The position numbers and the translations under genes are program-made. From positions 62,001 through 126,000 of the forward strand of contig RPFO01001997.1 of NCBI GenBank assembly GCA_009746045.1: a DNA stretch of 64,000 nt. The letters are read 5' to 3'. Below, piece by piece: positions 35,401 to 45,215 of this stretch (within the stretch, counting starts at the first letter, position 1; each line of letters opens with the position of its first letter). The notes below the pieces were generated by a model. The model was not told the DNA's origin, did not search any database, and was given only the letters and a program-made list of their open reading frames with translations. The DNA comes from Mesostigma viride. Taxonomy: Eukaryota > Streptophyta > Mesostigmatophyceae > Mesostigmatales > Mesostigmataceae.

Positions 35401-37666
35401 CTTGGCCGAGTTCATGACCTGCGAGATGCGCCGCATGCCCTTAGAGGAGATCGTGCTCAACGTCAAGCAGCTGGGGTACCCTGGCCCCTGCGCTGGCTTC
35501 CTCGCCAAGGCCGTCGAGCCGCCCGCGCCAAAATCCGTCCGGAACGCCGTGCGGCTACTGGAGGACATCGGCGCGTTGGACGCAGACGAACGGCTCACCG
35601 TGCTCGGCCGCAAGCTGGCCTCGCTCCCCCTCAACCCCGTCGTGGGCAAGATGCTCCTGCGGGCGATCCCCTTCCAGTGCCTGGACCCCCTGCTCACGGT
35701 GGCCTGTGCCAGTAGCCACCGGGACCCGTTCGTCCTCCCGCCCCCGCACCTGAGGGCGCAGGCTGATGGATGTCGCGCGAGGCTCTCGTACGAGTACGGC
35801 GGCGCGAGCGACCACCTGGCGGTAGTCGCTGCGTACCAAGGGTGGGAGCACGCGAGGGCGCAGGGCCGCGAGTCGCGCTACTGCGAGCAGAACTTCCTGT
35901 CCCCCGCCACGATGTCCACCCTGGCAGGGATGCGCAAGCAGCTGCTAGGCGAGCTGGGCCAGCTGCGGCTCCTCCCGCCGCCGCACCTCGCCCCGCGGCC
36001 GCTCGAGTGGGCCAACGAGAACAGCCACGACGTCGCCCTGGTCCGGTCGATCCTGTGCGCGGGGATGTACCCCTGCGTGGGCCGTGCGGTGGTAAGCCCA
36101 GGCGGGAAGGTCGTTGTCCACACCAAGGCGCACGGCAAGGTGCGCGTGCACAAGTCCTCGGTGAACGCGCGGCTGAGGGCGGAGGGCGGCGGAGGACGAG
36201 GAAGCGGCGGCCACAGCGGCGGCGGCGGGGACGAGGACCTGGACAAGGTGGTCAAGTTCGTGGCCTATGACGAGCTGACACGTGGCGACCACATCTTGTA
36301 CACCAAGCTGTGCACCGTCGCGTCGCCCGCCTTCTTGCCCTTCTTCGCGCTCTCGGTCGGCCGCACGCGCCGCCCAGATGAGGCAAGGGACCCTGGGCCT
36401 GGGGCCGGGGTAGGTGGGGCCGGTCTCGTGACGAGTGCGGGAAACGGCGCCGCTGAGGGGGGCGATGCGATGGACTTGGGGGAGGAGGGGGGTGCCGGGC
36501 ATGGTGGTGGGGATCCTTCCGGTCAGGGCTCCTACTATGGCACTGATGGGGAGGGTTACGGTGACCAGGAGTATGGCGAGGACGGCATGGCGCGGCTCCT
36601 GGTGGACGAGTGGCTGGTGTTCAAGCAGCCGCCGCGGCAGGCGCAGCAGATGTTGTGCCTGCGGGAACGCTTCCACCGCGCGCTCGCCTGGATGGAGCGT
36701 CGGCCCACAGACCCGCTGCCCCCCGCCGAGGCACACGCAATGGCGGCACTCCAGGGGCTGCTATCCCTTGAGGGTGAGGCGGAGCGGTTCCGTAGCAACG
36801 CAGCGAGCGCGGCCACGGTCGCGGCGAGGGGGGGGCGTGGGGCGGGACCCAACGTGGCAGGCGGGGGGAGAGGGAATGCCGCGGCGGGGGGCGGACGAGG
36901 CGGGGGCGGGAGCACTCGGTCATTGCTGCTCTCAGGCGCGCCGACCCCGGCCCCCTTGGCCCATTCTGCAGCCCACGCGGCAGCCAACGCGGCGGCAGCT
37001 GGGGCAGGAGGGGGGGCTCGGGGGGTCCCGGATCTGAGGCAGGTGATCCAGGGGGCGCACTCGCGGGAGGCCGCGACGGCGGCGGTGCGGGGTATCCTCG
37101 CCCGGCCGGCTTCGAGAGATGCCCATCAACAGCAAAACCAGCAGCCGCAGCAGCAGCATCATCAACAACAAAGGCAACAGCAGCAACAGCAAAACCAGCA
37201 GCGGTTGCCCGCGCAGGCAGCACAGCGGGTGGTTCACCAGGAGCCGTCGCCCATGCGTGTGCCGGCATCGTTCGCGCTGCTGAGCAAAGGGAGCAAGCGC
37301 AAGGCGGGGAACACGGTGATGCCGGATGCTGGCACTAGTGAGCTGTCCCAACACCACCAGACGTGGCAGCAGCAGCAGCTCCTCAGCAACAGCAGCCTCG
37401 GCCACCATAACAACTCTGGGCGACGGGGAAACAACAGTGCCCTTGGGGGTGACGGTGCCGGCTCGGCCCATGGAGGGCGCAGCGTGGGCGGCAATCGACC
37501 CAAGTCAGCCCACGTGACGGGCACCTCGTCGGCCCCCCTGGTGGTACCCCTGATCGTGCCATTCGTGGGGGAGCCGATGCAGGTGGACCCGGGGGGCCAA
37601 AGGGGGGCGCAGCAGGGGTCGGGGGCGCGTGGGGCACGTGGGAAGCACCGCGGGGGGAGCCAATAG
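32477..37666 (+). CDS. R3H/DEIH-box ATP-dependent RNA helicase with ankyrin insert (NIH/YTHDC2-like)
   Basis: One open frame of 1729 residues. The N-terminus is RG-rich. An R3H-like single-strand nucleic-acid binding domain follows (about 28-100, ending GSGANRRLTISK). Helicase motifs in order: GETGSGKTTQ (residue 259), TQPRRISA, DEIH (449), SAT (481), ILVFLPGWQEI, STNIAEASVTIDD and QRKGRAGRVRPG (about 951). Two ankyrin-like repeats (about 705-770) sit between the helicase lobes, and HA2 (about 1020-1110) and OB-fold (about 1180-1275) regions follow. R3H plus ankyrin repeats inside a DEAH/DEIH core is the layout of plant NIH and animal YTHDC2, which are 3'-5' RNA helicases; no YTH domain is visible here. 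Oddities: a Gly-rich insert of about 90 residues before DEIH (about 345-435), a Gly/acidic insert (about 590-675, run of Asp/Glu) and a Gln-rich C-terminus (about 1545-1580). These could hide in-frame retained introns. Unlike its multi-exon neighbours, no intron is needed. ATG context is gttATGGCG. Confidence 0.93.
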   Translation: MAERGRGRGGDRGVRRGLAPGMRPVSEASRITLQERVEAFRISDDESLTFEADLTNHDRAILHDLCKKLGLKSKSHGSGANRRLTISKTARQATRPADNAYDLTFCPQSTSILEDHFAQFPPTAQELRTLAAAAASAPSRDPAMPADHKTKTAGRRDPLPANPGETDGATDMLVDQPVIHDGPGQESARGVPGLDNPAPGGSSQRAKALMAKAAAHKTAVAASLTLQRIEATRLGLPIAALREEIVTAVQRHQVVMVAGETGSGKTTQVPQYVLEDCWERGMDARMIVTQPRRISAMSVADRVAAERGESVGGGTVGYQVRLESKGNKDTTAIMFMTNGVLVRKLCGGRGGGRGPDECGSGSQNPGGGGGRDQEHRGSAPVGGNVAAAGNNNSNDGKKNDTGDAAGGMGGGGGAGGGGVTSGGAGGGDGAVMGGGLPPGLKGVTHIVVDEIHERDRFADFMLIILRDVLPRAPHLRLILMSATLQVDLFSRYFRNCPVIQVSGRTFPVREIFLEDVLAKTGYVGDVRQLATGEYAEGNTLFEAGKILDAKISRREDPVMDELIERAWKEGTDASVAAMMQRLRDSLAPCPVGEGRGGGAGGNGAAAGGGTVTPGGAGGGKGGKGRKGGGAPRGGAGVDGDGDVAIMEGEEEEDDEDDVGDDDDDDDDDDEEEQHTGALSDEGEGAEGEVDAGGSMAAVVTAGSLLDYQHPQSGATALMVVAGQGRGDEVAELLSLGADAFRVAGNGSRAVDWAYIFDHAVAASLLEEHMAEMERTGTLGDKAQALHKYQMSVDADVVDIPLIVALLKYIVGGGWRVAGDYHGHGHGHGHHGNAGMSPVPDGAILVFLPGWQEISELMEELRGSAEFGDGRKYLVLPLHSMVAPKDQRMVFQPAPKGARKIILSTNIAEASVTIDDVVYVINSGRVKEKSYDPHTATATLQLEWISRANEKQRKGRAGRVRPGVCYHLYSRHRSRSLAEFMTCEMRRMPLEEIVLNVKQLGYPGPCAGFLAKAVEPPAPKSVRNAVRLLEDIGALDADERLTVLGRKLASLPLNPVVGKMLLRAIPFQCLDPLLTVACASSHRDPFVLPPPHLRAQADGCRARLSYEYGGASDHLAVVAAYQGWEHARAQGRESRYCEQNFLSPATMSTLAGMRKQLLGELGQLRLLPPPHLAPRPLEWANENSHDVALVRSILCAGMYPCVGRAVVSPGGKVVVHTKAHGKVRVHKSSVNARLRAEGGGGRGSGGHSGGGGDEDLDKVVKFVAYDELTRGDHILYTKLCTVASPAFLPFFALSVGRTRRPDEARDPGPGAGVGGAGLVTSAGNGAAEGGDAMDLGEEGGAGHGGGDPSGQGSYYGTDGEGYGDQEYGEDGMARLLVDEWLVFKQPPRQAQQMLCLRERFHRALAWMERRPTDPLPPAEAHAMAALQGLLSLEGEAERFRSNAASAATVAARGGRGAGPNVAGGGRGNAAAGGGRGGGGSTRSLLLSGAPTPAPLAHSAAHAAANAAAAGAGGGARGVPDLRQVIQGAHSREAATAAVRGILARPASRDAHQQQNQQPQQQHHQQQRQQQQQQNQQRLPAQAAQRVVHQEPSPMRVPASFALLSKGSKRKAGNTVMPDAGTSELSQHHQTWQQQQLLSNSSLGHHNNSGRRGNNSALGGDGAGSAHGGRSVGGNRPKSAHVTGTSSAPLVVPLIVPFVGEPMQVDPGGQRGAQQGSGARGARGKHRGGSQ

Positions 37667-38221
37667 ATTGGCACGGTAGCGGCGCGGTAGGGGCGGGCAA
37701 GACGGGTAGTGTGATAGCAGGGGGGTGACAGAACTCATGCGGGCTAGCAAGTAGTTTCCTGTGGAGTTTGCTCTGGAAAATATAGCATGGTTTGCGATGG
37801 GTAGTAGCGATGGTCATGGAAAGGCGGATACCAGGGCAACGGCCAGGATGAGTATAGGAGGTTTCACTTTGGCAACCCCCAACTGCGATTGATTAGACCC
37901 CGACCCAAGATGAGGGATGGCTTTCGCGAAGCCTAGGTTGCACAATTTTTTAAAAGAAAGCCATAATGACAGGGCTGGCTTACCCTTGGCCCGTGTTGGG
38001 TCCGACGACACCCTCCGACGTTTCCGATGCGTAGCGACGCTGTTTCGGGGCCTCAAGTTCGCGATGCGAATCCGACACCGCCGACGGCGACGCGGCCGCG
38101 TGGGCCTGGAGCTGCAGAGTCATGAACGCCAACTCAGCAACAAATGCAAGTCATCCGGTCAGCTGAAGTTTGTAAGAACTGAACCATACTATGCGTCCAA
38201 GTTTGCATGAGAACCGACCAT
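37667..38221. other. Helicase downstream region
   Basis: About 550 bp between the helicase stop and LINE debris. No gene seen; the 3' UTR presumably lies here. Confidence 0.4.
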
Positions 38222-38978
38222 AGAATCGGATTAATTAATTAATTAATTAATTAATTAAGAGAGTCTTTGTATCAGGGTATGCATCGCATTTTGGACGAGA
38301 TTAGGCAGCGCAGGATAGCATTTGTAGGACATCTTGCTCGCACCAGTCAGGTAGACACCGCCCTTGGGCTGGCCGGCCCCCAGCGGCTTGGCCAACCAGG
38401 GCGGCATATCCTGACCTGGCCTGGCCCCAAGGACATTCCTAGAAAGCTGGGTAAACCTGCCATGAACTACACACAGCTGCTGCTGGCCGACCTAGTGGTT
38501 CCAGCAAGTTTTAACACCGCATTCACTCCCTCTCTCTTAACCCATAGTCCGTAAACCACCCGAAATTTCGGGTAGTTTGACCAACCAAGGCTGACCCCAA
38601 GGACATTCCTAAGAAGGTAGCCAAACACGTCAGGCAAACATGACCTACCCACAGCAGTTGATGGCTGACCGGCCTAGTGGTCCCAGCTCAGTTTGAACAT
38701 CGCATTCACTCCCTCTCTCTTGCTTGGACTGCTATGCAGGACAAGAAGAGGTGGAAGACCATTGTCCAAGCTCATACGCCCGCCCCTGTGTGCAAGCCCC
38801 CTCCCCCCAAGCGGAAGGGGCGCTTTGCTGAGTAGAATAGGTAGGGTTTTCTAGATTAGACCGGTAGGACTGTTTGCACCCATCCATCCATCCATCGGGG
38901 TTAATGCTCCGTGACTCCCCAACGGGAGCACGAGTCTAATTAATTAATTAATTAATTAACTAATTAATTAATTAATTG
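38222..38978 (+). mobile_element. LINE ORF2 C-terminal fragments between two (TTAA)n tracts
   Basis: After a (TTAA)n tract (38228-38257), the frame reads RQRRIAFVGHLARTSQVDTA, the C-terminal LINE motif also seen at 27540. A segment starting CCCCAAGGACATTCCTA occurs at 38428 and again at 38599, showing an internal duplication. The basic C-terminus ends TAG at about 38834. The 3' UTR carries the hairpin GCTCCGTGACTCCCCAACGG (38909 onward) and a (TTAA)n tail at 38938-38978. Confidence 0.6.
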
Positions 38979-39199
38979 CTAGATTAGATTAGCTTCTGGA
39001 ATAAGCTTCTAGACTAGCTTCCAGCGGTTACTGATGGTACCTTAGCATAAGCCTAACCAAACTGATGTACATACAACAAATTGGCACCATTACAAGCATA
39101 CGCTGGTTGTCTCCTTGATACGCTGGTTGTCTCCTTGATATGGTATGTTTGAGCCCGAGCCCGAGCCACGAGCCACGAGGTAGCCATGGCTGACGGCGG

Positions 39200-41155
39200 A
39201 GCTCATAACTTTCACGTTTGAGCACCGAATTTAGCCGTGAATATCACAATCGACGCGTCTTTTTATGACGCACATGCTGATATAATTCTCCGAAGCTCTT
39301 ACGCAATATACGATGAGCAAACGCCTCTCGACGCAACGCAGCCTGGCGGCTGCGCTTAGCAATGAAAATACGTCTGCAGCCCCGGCTGCAGCTTCGCCAA
39401 CCGGTCCAGAAGGCAGCGGCGCCACTAGCCAAGCTCTAGTGGTCGCCCAGCCCCCGCTGGCCGCCTCGCCAGCAGCGTCGCCTGAACCCAAGCGCAGTCG
39501 CCCTGCCGAGCCGACCTGGGAGGAGTTCGACTTTGACGCCAGCCAGCCCGGCTTTTTTGACAAGCTCAACCCCGACAAGATCCTGAGCTACGTGTTTTTC
39601 GGATCGTATGCCTCGCTTCTCGAGATGTGCAAGCAACTCTTCCATCAGGGCCGCCTCACCGATGCTTTCCAGAGACGCACCCACAACTTCGACCAAATCC
39701 TCAAATGCCGCCGCCCCCACCTTCAGATTCGCGTCCTTTTCTCCCTCCTCGGCCGCTCCCTCGAGGAGCTTTGGCCCCCAAAGCCCCTCACCACCACCTT
39801 AACCGAATCCTCCATCCGCTCACTCCTCAAGGAGGCCCTCGAGCAGCACGTGGCCCCCATCGCAGCAGATGTGGCGGTCATGGGCAGCACGTTGGCTGCC
39901 GAGCTCCCCCTCCTCTCCACCGCCACCTCCACCATCTCCACCGCCACCTCCACCCTCCTCGCCTCCTCCACCGCCACCACCTCCACCTCCGACGCCATCA
40001 CCGCCCAGCTCCGTGACATCGACCAGCGTCTTAAGGACAACGCCATTGCTATCGAGGTTCTGCAGAATACCGCAGGCCTCACCGCCCAGGCGGTGAAGGA
40101 CATTGCCGCCAAGCCAGCCTCGGCTGGCCTGGCCGGCGATGCTCCTCCCATCACCACCTGGGCGGACATGCTTAAGCAACATACCACCTCCACCACCTCC
40201 GCCGTCGCAGCCCAGCTTCAACGGCAGACGCTTGACCTCCGCGAGGAGGCCGAGCTCGCCAAGCGCAGCCTCAACGTCATTGTCAAGAACTTCAAGATGG
40301 AGGAAGGTGAGAATTCCGAGAAGCTTTTGCGTGCGTTTGAGAGAGAAATCCTTGGTCGCATGGGCCTTAACGGTGAGATAGAGCTGGCTGCCCACCGCCT
40401 TCCCCGCGCGCGGGGTAAGGCAGGGCCGCCCCCGCTCCTCCTCACCTTTAAGACCCCGGCGGACAAGATTTCTTTTCTCAGACGCCGCAAGCGGCTCGAG
40501 AAGACTCTCTTCACCCTTGATGACGACTTGACCCTGGCGCAGCAACAACGGCGACGGGAGCTATGGCCGACCTACCTCCAGCTCCGGCAGACCAAGGCGG
40601 GGCAGCCGGTGTACTGGAAGGGGGCGGCCATCTACGTCGGCCACAAGCCCTGGCAGGCGACCCCCCCCCCCCGCGGCCCCAGCGACTCCAGACGCCCCAG
40701 CTTAGGGGAATACAGCAGTAGTAGTGCAGAATAGATAGACCGTGGCCATGTACATGTACGCCTCCTAGAGGCACTATCCCAGCTAAGCCCCGCGCTTTAT
40801 TTAATCATGTACATGTGTGCCTATGATGTGCCACACTCCAGACGATGCATAGCCTTATTTAGTAATGTTGTGCCCATGCAGGGAGTCACTCTCTGCTGAG
40901 ACGCCATGCCATAGCTCTTGTATAGCCATGATGATCTTCCCCCTCACAGGCATGCTCCCCCCTTACCCGGGCATAGCGTGATAGACCATGAGGGTGCGGG
41001 TGCCCTGGTGCACCTAGAGCAAGTGTTGTTTACATTCCCACCCTTGCAGGAAGTAGCTTAGAATGTATTATAGGCCCATATGCCCCTTCTCAGGGCTATG
41101 TGCTACATATACTCCCAACGGAGTTATGTTCCTATAATAATAATAATAATAATAT
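39200..41155 (+). mobile_element. LINE-derived element carrying ORF1 but no ORF2
   Basis: Contains the intact ORF1-like gene, a 420-bp 3' UTR and a 3' end with stem-forming sequence (CTACATATACTCCCAACGGA) followed by a (TAA)n tail at 41133-41155. The same 3' UTR recurs on the minus strand at 26140-26590, 24490-24690 and 23640-23825. The region is framed by an inverted repeat of about 31 bp, one mismatch (39056-39086 against 41172-41202, core CCAAACTGATG...ACAACAAATTGGCAC). The 5' boundary is a guess. Confidence 0.6.
39313..40734 (+). CDS. LINE-type ORF1-like nucleic-acid-binding protein, intact
   Basis: An open frame of 473 residues. The N-terminus is Ala/Pro-rich. Residues about 170-300 are Thr/Ser/Ala-rich with heptad-like spacing that suggests a coiled coil. 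Residues about 315-460 form a compact basic domain (NVIVKNF at about 322, LPRARGK, KTPADKISFLRRRKRL, LTLAQQQRRRELWPTYLQLR, GQPVYWKGAAIYVG). The order resembles L1-like ORF1 proteins (coiled coil, RRM-like region, C-terminal domain), which bind element RNA. Decayed copies lie at 25060-25985, 26590-27017 and 24690-24778 (all minus), so it is mobile. The copy is followed by a 3' UTR and tail at 41155 with no reverse transcriptase, so it may depend on another element. Exact family assignment is inference. Confidence 0.75.
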   Translation: MSKRLSTQRSLAAALSNENTSAAPAAASPTGPEGSGATSQALVVAQPPLAASPAASPEPKRSRPAEPTWEEFDFDASQPGFFDKLNPDKILSYVFFGSYASLLEMCKQLFHQGRLTDAFQRRTHNFDQILKCRRPHLQIRVLFSLLGRSLEELWPPKPLTTTLTESSIRSLLKEALEQHVAPIAADVAVMGSTLAAELPLLSTATSTISTATSTLLASSTATTSTSDAITAQLRDIDQRLKDNAIAIEVLQNTAGLTAQAVKDIAAKPASAGLAGDAPPITTWADMLKQHTTSTTSAVAAQLQRQTLDLREEAELAKRSLNVIVKNFKMEEGENSEKLLRAFEREILGRMGLNGEIELAAHRLPRARGKAGPPPLLLTFKTPADKISFLRRRKRLEKTLFTLDDDLTLAQQQRRRELWPTYLQLRQTKAGQPVYWKGAAIYVGHKPWQATPPPRGPSDSRRPSLGEYSSSSAE

Positions 41156-41941
41156 GGTATGTTTGTGATAGTGCCAATTTGTTGTATGCACATCAGTTTG
41201 GGAATGCTGCCCCAAGAGGGCAGTAAAAAACCTGCTCATTTAACCACGTTATGAGTCTCTACATCACTTGAGGTGCAAATAGAGCATAATGGCAGAAATA
41301 CCCCTGAAAAATATACATGTGCACCATGGCATTATTTCGTGTTCAAACAGCATGCTATTGGCCCCCAATTGAGAGGGTTGACACCCAGCTATGCTTCCAG
41401 CATGGCACTGGTGTCAGACCTGACGTATTATCCCTAGATATCTCTCATTTGCACTAATTTAGCACGACCATGTTTGCTAGAAATAGCCAAGGTCCAGGTG
41501 ACCCCCCTATGTGTCTTTTTGTGGTGCCTCTAATTTCAGAGTCCAAAACCATTTTCCTTTTCATAGGTCTTTGCTACACATCTCTAGGTATGATGCCATG
41601 AAAGGCATTAGAAAAATTCCCATAAAATTGACCGTGGCACTGACTCTTGCAAAGTGTCCCAAACGTAGATATTTTTTTGCACCGCGCCCACGTGGTTATT
41701 TTTTCGCACCGGAGGTAGGATAGAACTAGCTATATGGCAACTGCGTGCGCCGCGGCACGAAAAATCGTTATGTCTACCATCCCGTGTCACACATGGTGCC
41801 CCCCCGCTGACTCGGGGGTCGTAGCCTGCATCCCCTTGTGCCATGTCCCTTTGCAATCATCTGCCCCAAGATCACAGATAAGCCGGGAGAACTCTCCGCC
41901 CACTGAACCCATCATCATTCCGCCACCACGAGGCCGACGCT

Positions 41942-43672
41942 TTACTCTATCCATACAAGCATGCACCTCTCGTGATCTATCAAAGCGGCACCGGTGGCAG
42001 TGACGCCGCACCTGTTAAGAGCAAGACGCCGCAGCTTTTTGCACGCTCTTTCAACAAGCTTTATGCCCTCATCCGTCACCTGCGGGCAGTCGGTCACACG
42101 CAGCTCCTGCAACCGGGGGCACGCCTGGGCAAGCATCCGCATCGTCGCGTCGGTGAGCGTGCTGCCGACTAGATGGAGATACTTCAGCTGTGGCCCGCGC
42201 TCCCGAATCAACTGCAGCACGGTCTCCTCCAAAACAGGCGCATGTTCGACTATAAAGACATTCAGCTGCGGGCATGAGCGGGCGATCGCAAGAACTCCAC
42301 CATCTATCCCGGGACAACCAGTAAACGACACATCCAAATGCTCGAGCTTCGGGCAGCCGCTTGCGAGAGCGGCGAGGCTGTCGCCACCCGTGCGGGCAGG
42401 GTCATCACCACCCATTATGTGGGAGAAGCTCAAGTCTAGGTGGCGCAGCTCATGACAGCTGGCGATGGCCTCCATACAAGCGGGCGTGAGGATAGCCTCT
42501 TCAAGGATAAGATTCTGAAGGCGGGGGCAATTGTTGTGGAAAACGCTGGCCAGTATCCTTCTTCGGCAATCTTTTACCTTCAGACACCGAAGCTGCGGAC
42601 AATTGCAGACGATCTCAAGGAGGGCAGCATCCGTGATCCTCTGATAACTCACGCCAAGGTACTCCAGTTGCCTGCAGTGTTCTGCCACCGCTCTCATGCC
42701 CTCATCCGACACCTCTGCCGATGGGATGTCTAGGTGGCCTAACCCTGGGCAGCCGCGTGCCAGCGAGGTCACGCCTGCGTCGGTGATGCGGCTGCAGCCA
42801 CTAGCGTCTAGTCGCTGGAGCCGGGGGCAGCACGCCGCGATGCTCACTATGCTAGCATCCGTCACCCTGCCGCAATGCCGCACGCTCAGCTGCTCCAGCT
42901 CACGACAGTGGTCGGCCACCTGGACGATGATGTCATCGGTGGCACAGGCAGGGACCCTCAGCCGCTGCAGTCGGGGGCAGGCCCGCGCCAGCGTGGCTAT
43001 TCCCCTGCCCGTCACGCGCGTCTCCTCCACATCCAGTTCCTCCAGCTGCGGGCAGTGCTGGCTCAGCACCACCAGGGTGTTATTGGTCACCCCCTTGCAG
43101 CATGCGACCGCCAACCGCCGCAGGGCGTGACAGGATCGGGCCACCTCCTTGACGCTCCTGCTGTCAATGTCGCAGCCAGAGACGTCCAGGGCCTCCAAAC
43201 CGCGGCACGACGCGGCAATTGCACTTAGGTCAATACCCGTCACATCGCCGCAACCGGCCAGGTTCAGGTACTTGAGTCCCGGGTACTTGGCGGCTAGCTG
43301 CCCTAGAGACACTGGTCGGGTGAGATCGATTATCATGACCCTGTTCCACCGGAGGGAGTACCGGTCTCCCTCCCGGTCCCGCCAGGCCTCCCTGTGCTCC
43401 TCGCGCGATGCCACGCAGATCGTGTCCAGGTTGGGGCACTTGGTCAGCAGCCAGGCCAGACCTACAGTGCCCGGCCTGCACTTGGCGGTGACGCCCTCCC
43501 CGAACAGTTCCGTCACGGACAGGAGGGATTCGTCCGCCGCGGACAGGAAGGAACGGCAGGTGCGCCGCAGCCGCACGCGGTCGGGTATGGGAAGCAACGA
43601 CATCACCTGGGCGCCGATCCCTGGGACGGTCATGACCTGCTCCAGGTCTGGCAGGGACGAGTGGGTGGCCAT
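41942..43672 (-). CDS. F-box-like leucine-rich-repeat protein (FBXL type)
   Basis: One uninterrupted exon encoding 576 residues. Residues about 15-60 (GIGAQVMSLLPIPDRVRLRR and following) resemble an F-box: hydrophobic LP.PDR.RLR..C..F spacing. From about residue 125 to the end there are roughly 14 cysteine-containing LRRs of the kind CPxLxxLxVxxCxxITDxGIxxLA (for example CPRLQRLDASGCSRITDAGV). F-box/LRR proteins are substrate receptors of SCF ubiquitin ligases in which the LRR arc binds the substrate. That role is inferred from the family; the F-box match is weak, so a plain LRR protein is the alternative. The ATG at 43672 is the only one that keeps the F-box region. The gene is intronless and faces the LINE element at 39-41 kb. 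Confidence 0.85.
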   Translation of the reverse strand: MATHSSLPDLEQVMTVPGIGAQVMSLLPIPDRVRLRRTCRSFLSAADESLLSVTELFGEGVTAKCRPGTVGLAWLLTKCPNLDTICVASREEHREAWRDREGDRYSLRWNRVMIIDLTRPVSLGQLAAKYPGLKYLNLAGCGDVTGIDLSAIAASCRGLEALDVSGCDIDSRSVKEVARSCHALRRLAVACCKGVTNNTLVVLSQHCPQLEELDVEETRVTGRGIATLARACPRLQRLRVPACATDDIIVQVADHCRELEQLSVRHCGRVTDASIVSIAACCPRLQRLDASGCSRITDAGVTSLARGCPGLGHLDIPSAEVSDEGMRAVAEHCRQLEYLGVSYQRITDAALLEIVCNCPQLRCLKVKDCRRRILASVFHNNCPRLQNLILEEAILTPACMEAIASCHELRHLDLSFSHIMGGDDPARTGGDSLAALASGCPKLEHLDVSFTGCPGIDGGVLAIARSCPQLNVFIVEHAPVLEETVLQLIRERGPQLKYLHLVGSTLTDATMRMLAQACPRLQELRVTDCPQVTDEGIKLVERACKKLRRLALNRCGVTATGAALIDHERCMLVWIE

Positions 43673-44770
43673 GGCGGCTGGCAGGCAGTGCTTGATGTGG
43701 GCACGTCCGGTGGGCTGGGAGTCGAGCGGTCGCAGGTCACCGACAATAAAAGATGCTCCAAAGCCCTGCTGCCGTCAGCAACAATGATGCCTTTTAGGTT
43801 TTGACGAATCCCCCTGGGTTTCAGAGTGGGTCCCTGCCCCTAACACGTTGTAGGCCAGCTACTAAGGCACCTTGGAGGAAAGATGCTCCACCTAGCACCT
43901 AGCACCGGCTGAAGCGTTGAGGCCTCGTTCAGCGAATGCACCTGCCATCCTGCATATGGATGCCAAATAACACGGCGACAGAATTAACGCAGGTAGAACC
44001 CCGATCATTGCCGAGGTACTCCCAAGACCAGCAAGGCCAGTAACCGCACTCGCTTCCTACGAGAACGAAACAAATACATCTGAGCTCACGTGTTGTAGTG
44101 AGCTCATACACTTGGAAGAACAATCGTAGCGCGTACATGGGCCCAACAGCACTGCACTAGAAGCACGACATACAGGAGTTTCCATCGAGCAAGGAAAAGC
44201 CATCGCGGCCACAGGAGTTGCCTTTCACAAGGCTAAAAGCAGTCAATGGCCACTAAACCGTAAGAAGGAAGATGAGGGTATGCGCAGCAGCTCAGGTGTC
44301 AATAAGCTCATGTCGATTTACCAGTGAGATCGGTGGGTATGCCAAGGCAATAGGATGCCACTACGCCGTCAAAGGTGCCAGTAGTACGCTCCGACTTCTG
44401 CTAGAAAAAAGAAGACCTCCGTTGATGTCGAGGAAAGGCAGGTATTGTCGAGGAAAGCAACGCCTCGGTTTATGACTTCACTTGCGCCTTGTATCGAAGC
44501 TCAGCGTGATGTACGCACGCGAAATGCATGGAACAAGACTTTCGAACTTCGCTGGACGAACAACAAGCCAGTGTACCAGGACAGCAACTTCCCAAAGCTC
44601 TGAAACCACTGCGCAAATGTCGAAGTTACACAAATTACATGTATACTCAGACCTCAACCGTTCGGGAGAGCATCTCCAGTCTCCACTCTCCAGCGTTGGA
44701 ATAATAACTGGGGACCATCGGTAGCTCATGAGTGTTGTATGTATCGATACACCTGCCTGAAACTAGGATA
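43673..44770. other. Upstream region of the LRR gene, no other gene seen
   Basis: Contains short frames only. This is the likely promoter side of the LRR gene; no motif could be assigned. Confidence 0.4.
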
Positions 44771-44772
44771 TA

Positions 44773-45059
44773 CAGCCCCCCCCCACGTTTAAGACTGGGG
44801 TCCGGCCGACCCAGGGCTGCGATCTTACACCTAAAATCAAATCCAGGGCTGACGATCTTAAAGTTGAGAGCTGTACACGATCTTAACCCTGATGCGGTAT
44901 ACCTGAGTACATAATCTCTATCGCATACCATTGACCAGCTATTTGTACCTAATTTAAGATCTTTTGCCCAAACCCAGCCCTGCGATCTTAAACCTGAAAT
45001 TCCTAAATCCAGGGTCTGAAGATCTTAAACCTGAGAATCTTAAACGTGTGGGGGGGGTG
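44773..45059. mobile_element. 287-bp miniature inverted-repeat element with TA flanks
   Basis: Ends read CAGCCCCCCCCCACGTTTAA on the left and, inverted, CACCCCCCCCACACGTTTAA on the right, each flanked by TA (44771-44772, 45060-45061). The interior holds several GATCTTAAACCTGA-like repeats in both halves. TA target duplication suggests the Tc1/mariner type, but the ends are not perfect. Confidence 0.6.
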
Positions 45060-45215
45060 TATTGATCAAGACACTAGGAGTCTAGGATGTACTTACTGAT
45101 TTTAGTGTGAGTTTAGTCAAAGTGTTTTGAATTTTGGAGTTGATACTGACAAAATTGCACCCGTACTCCCGTAGTGAACGGAACGAGACTTCCGTCAGGG
45201 AATGTTTAATCCTTT

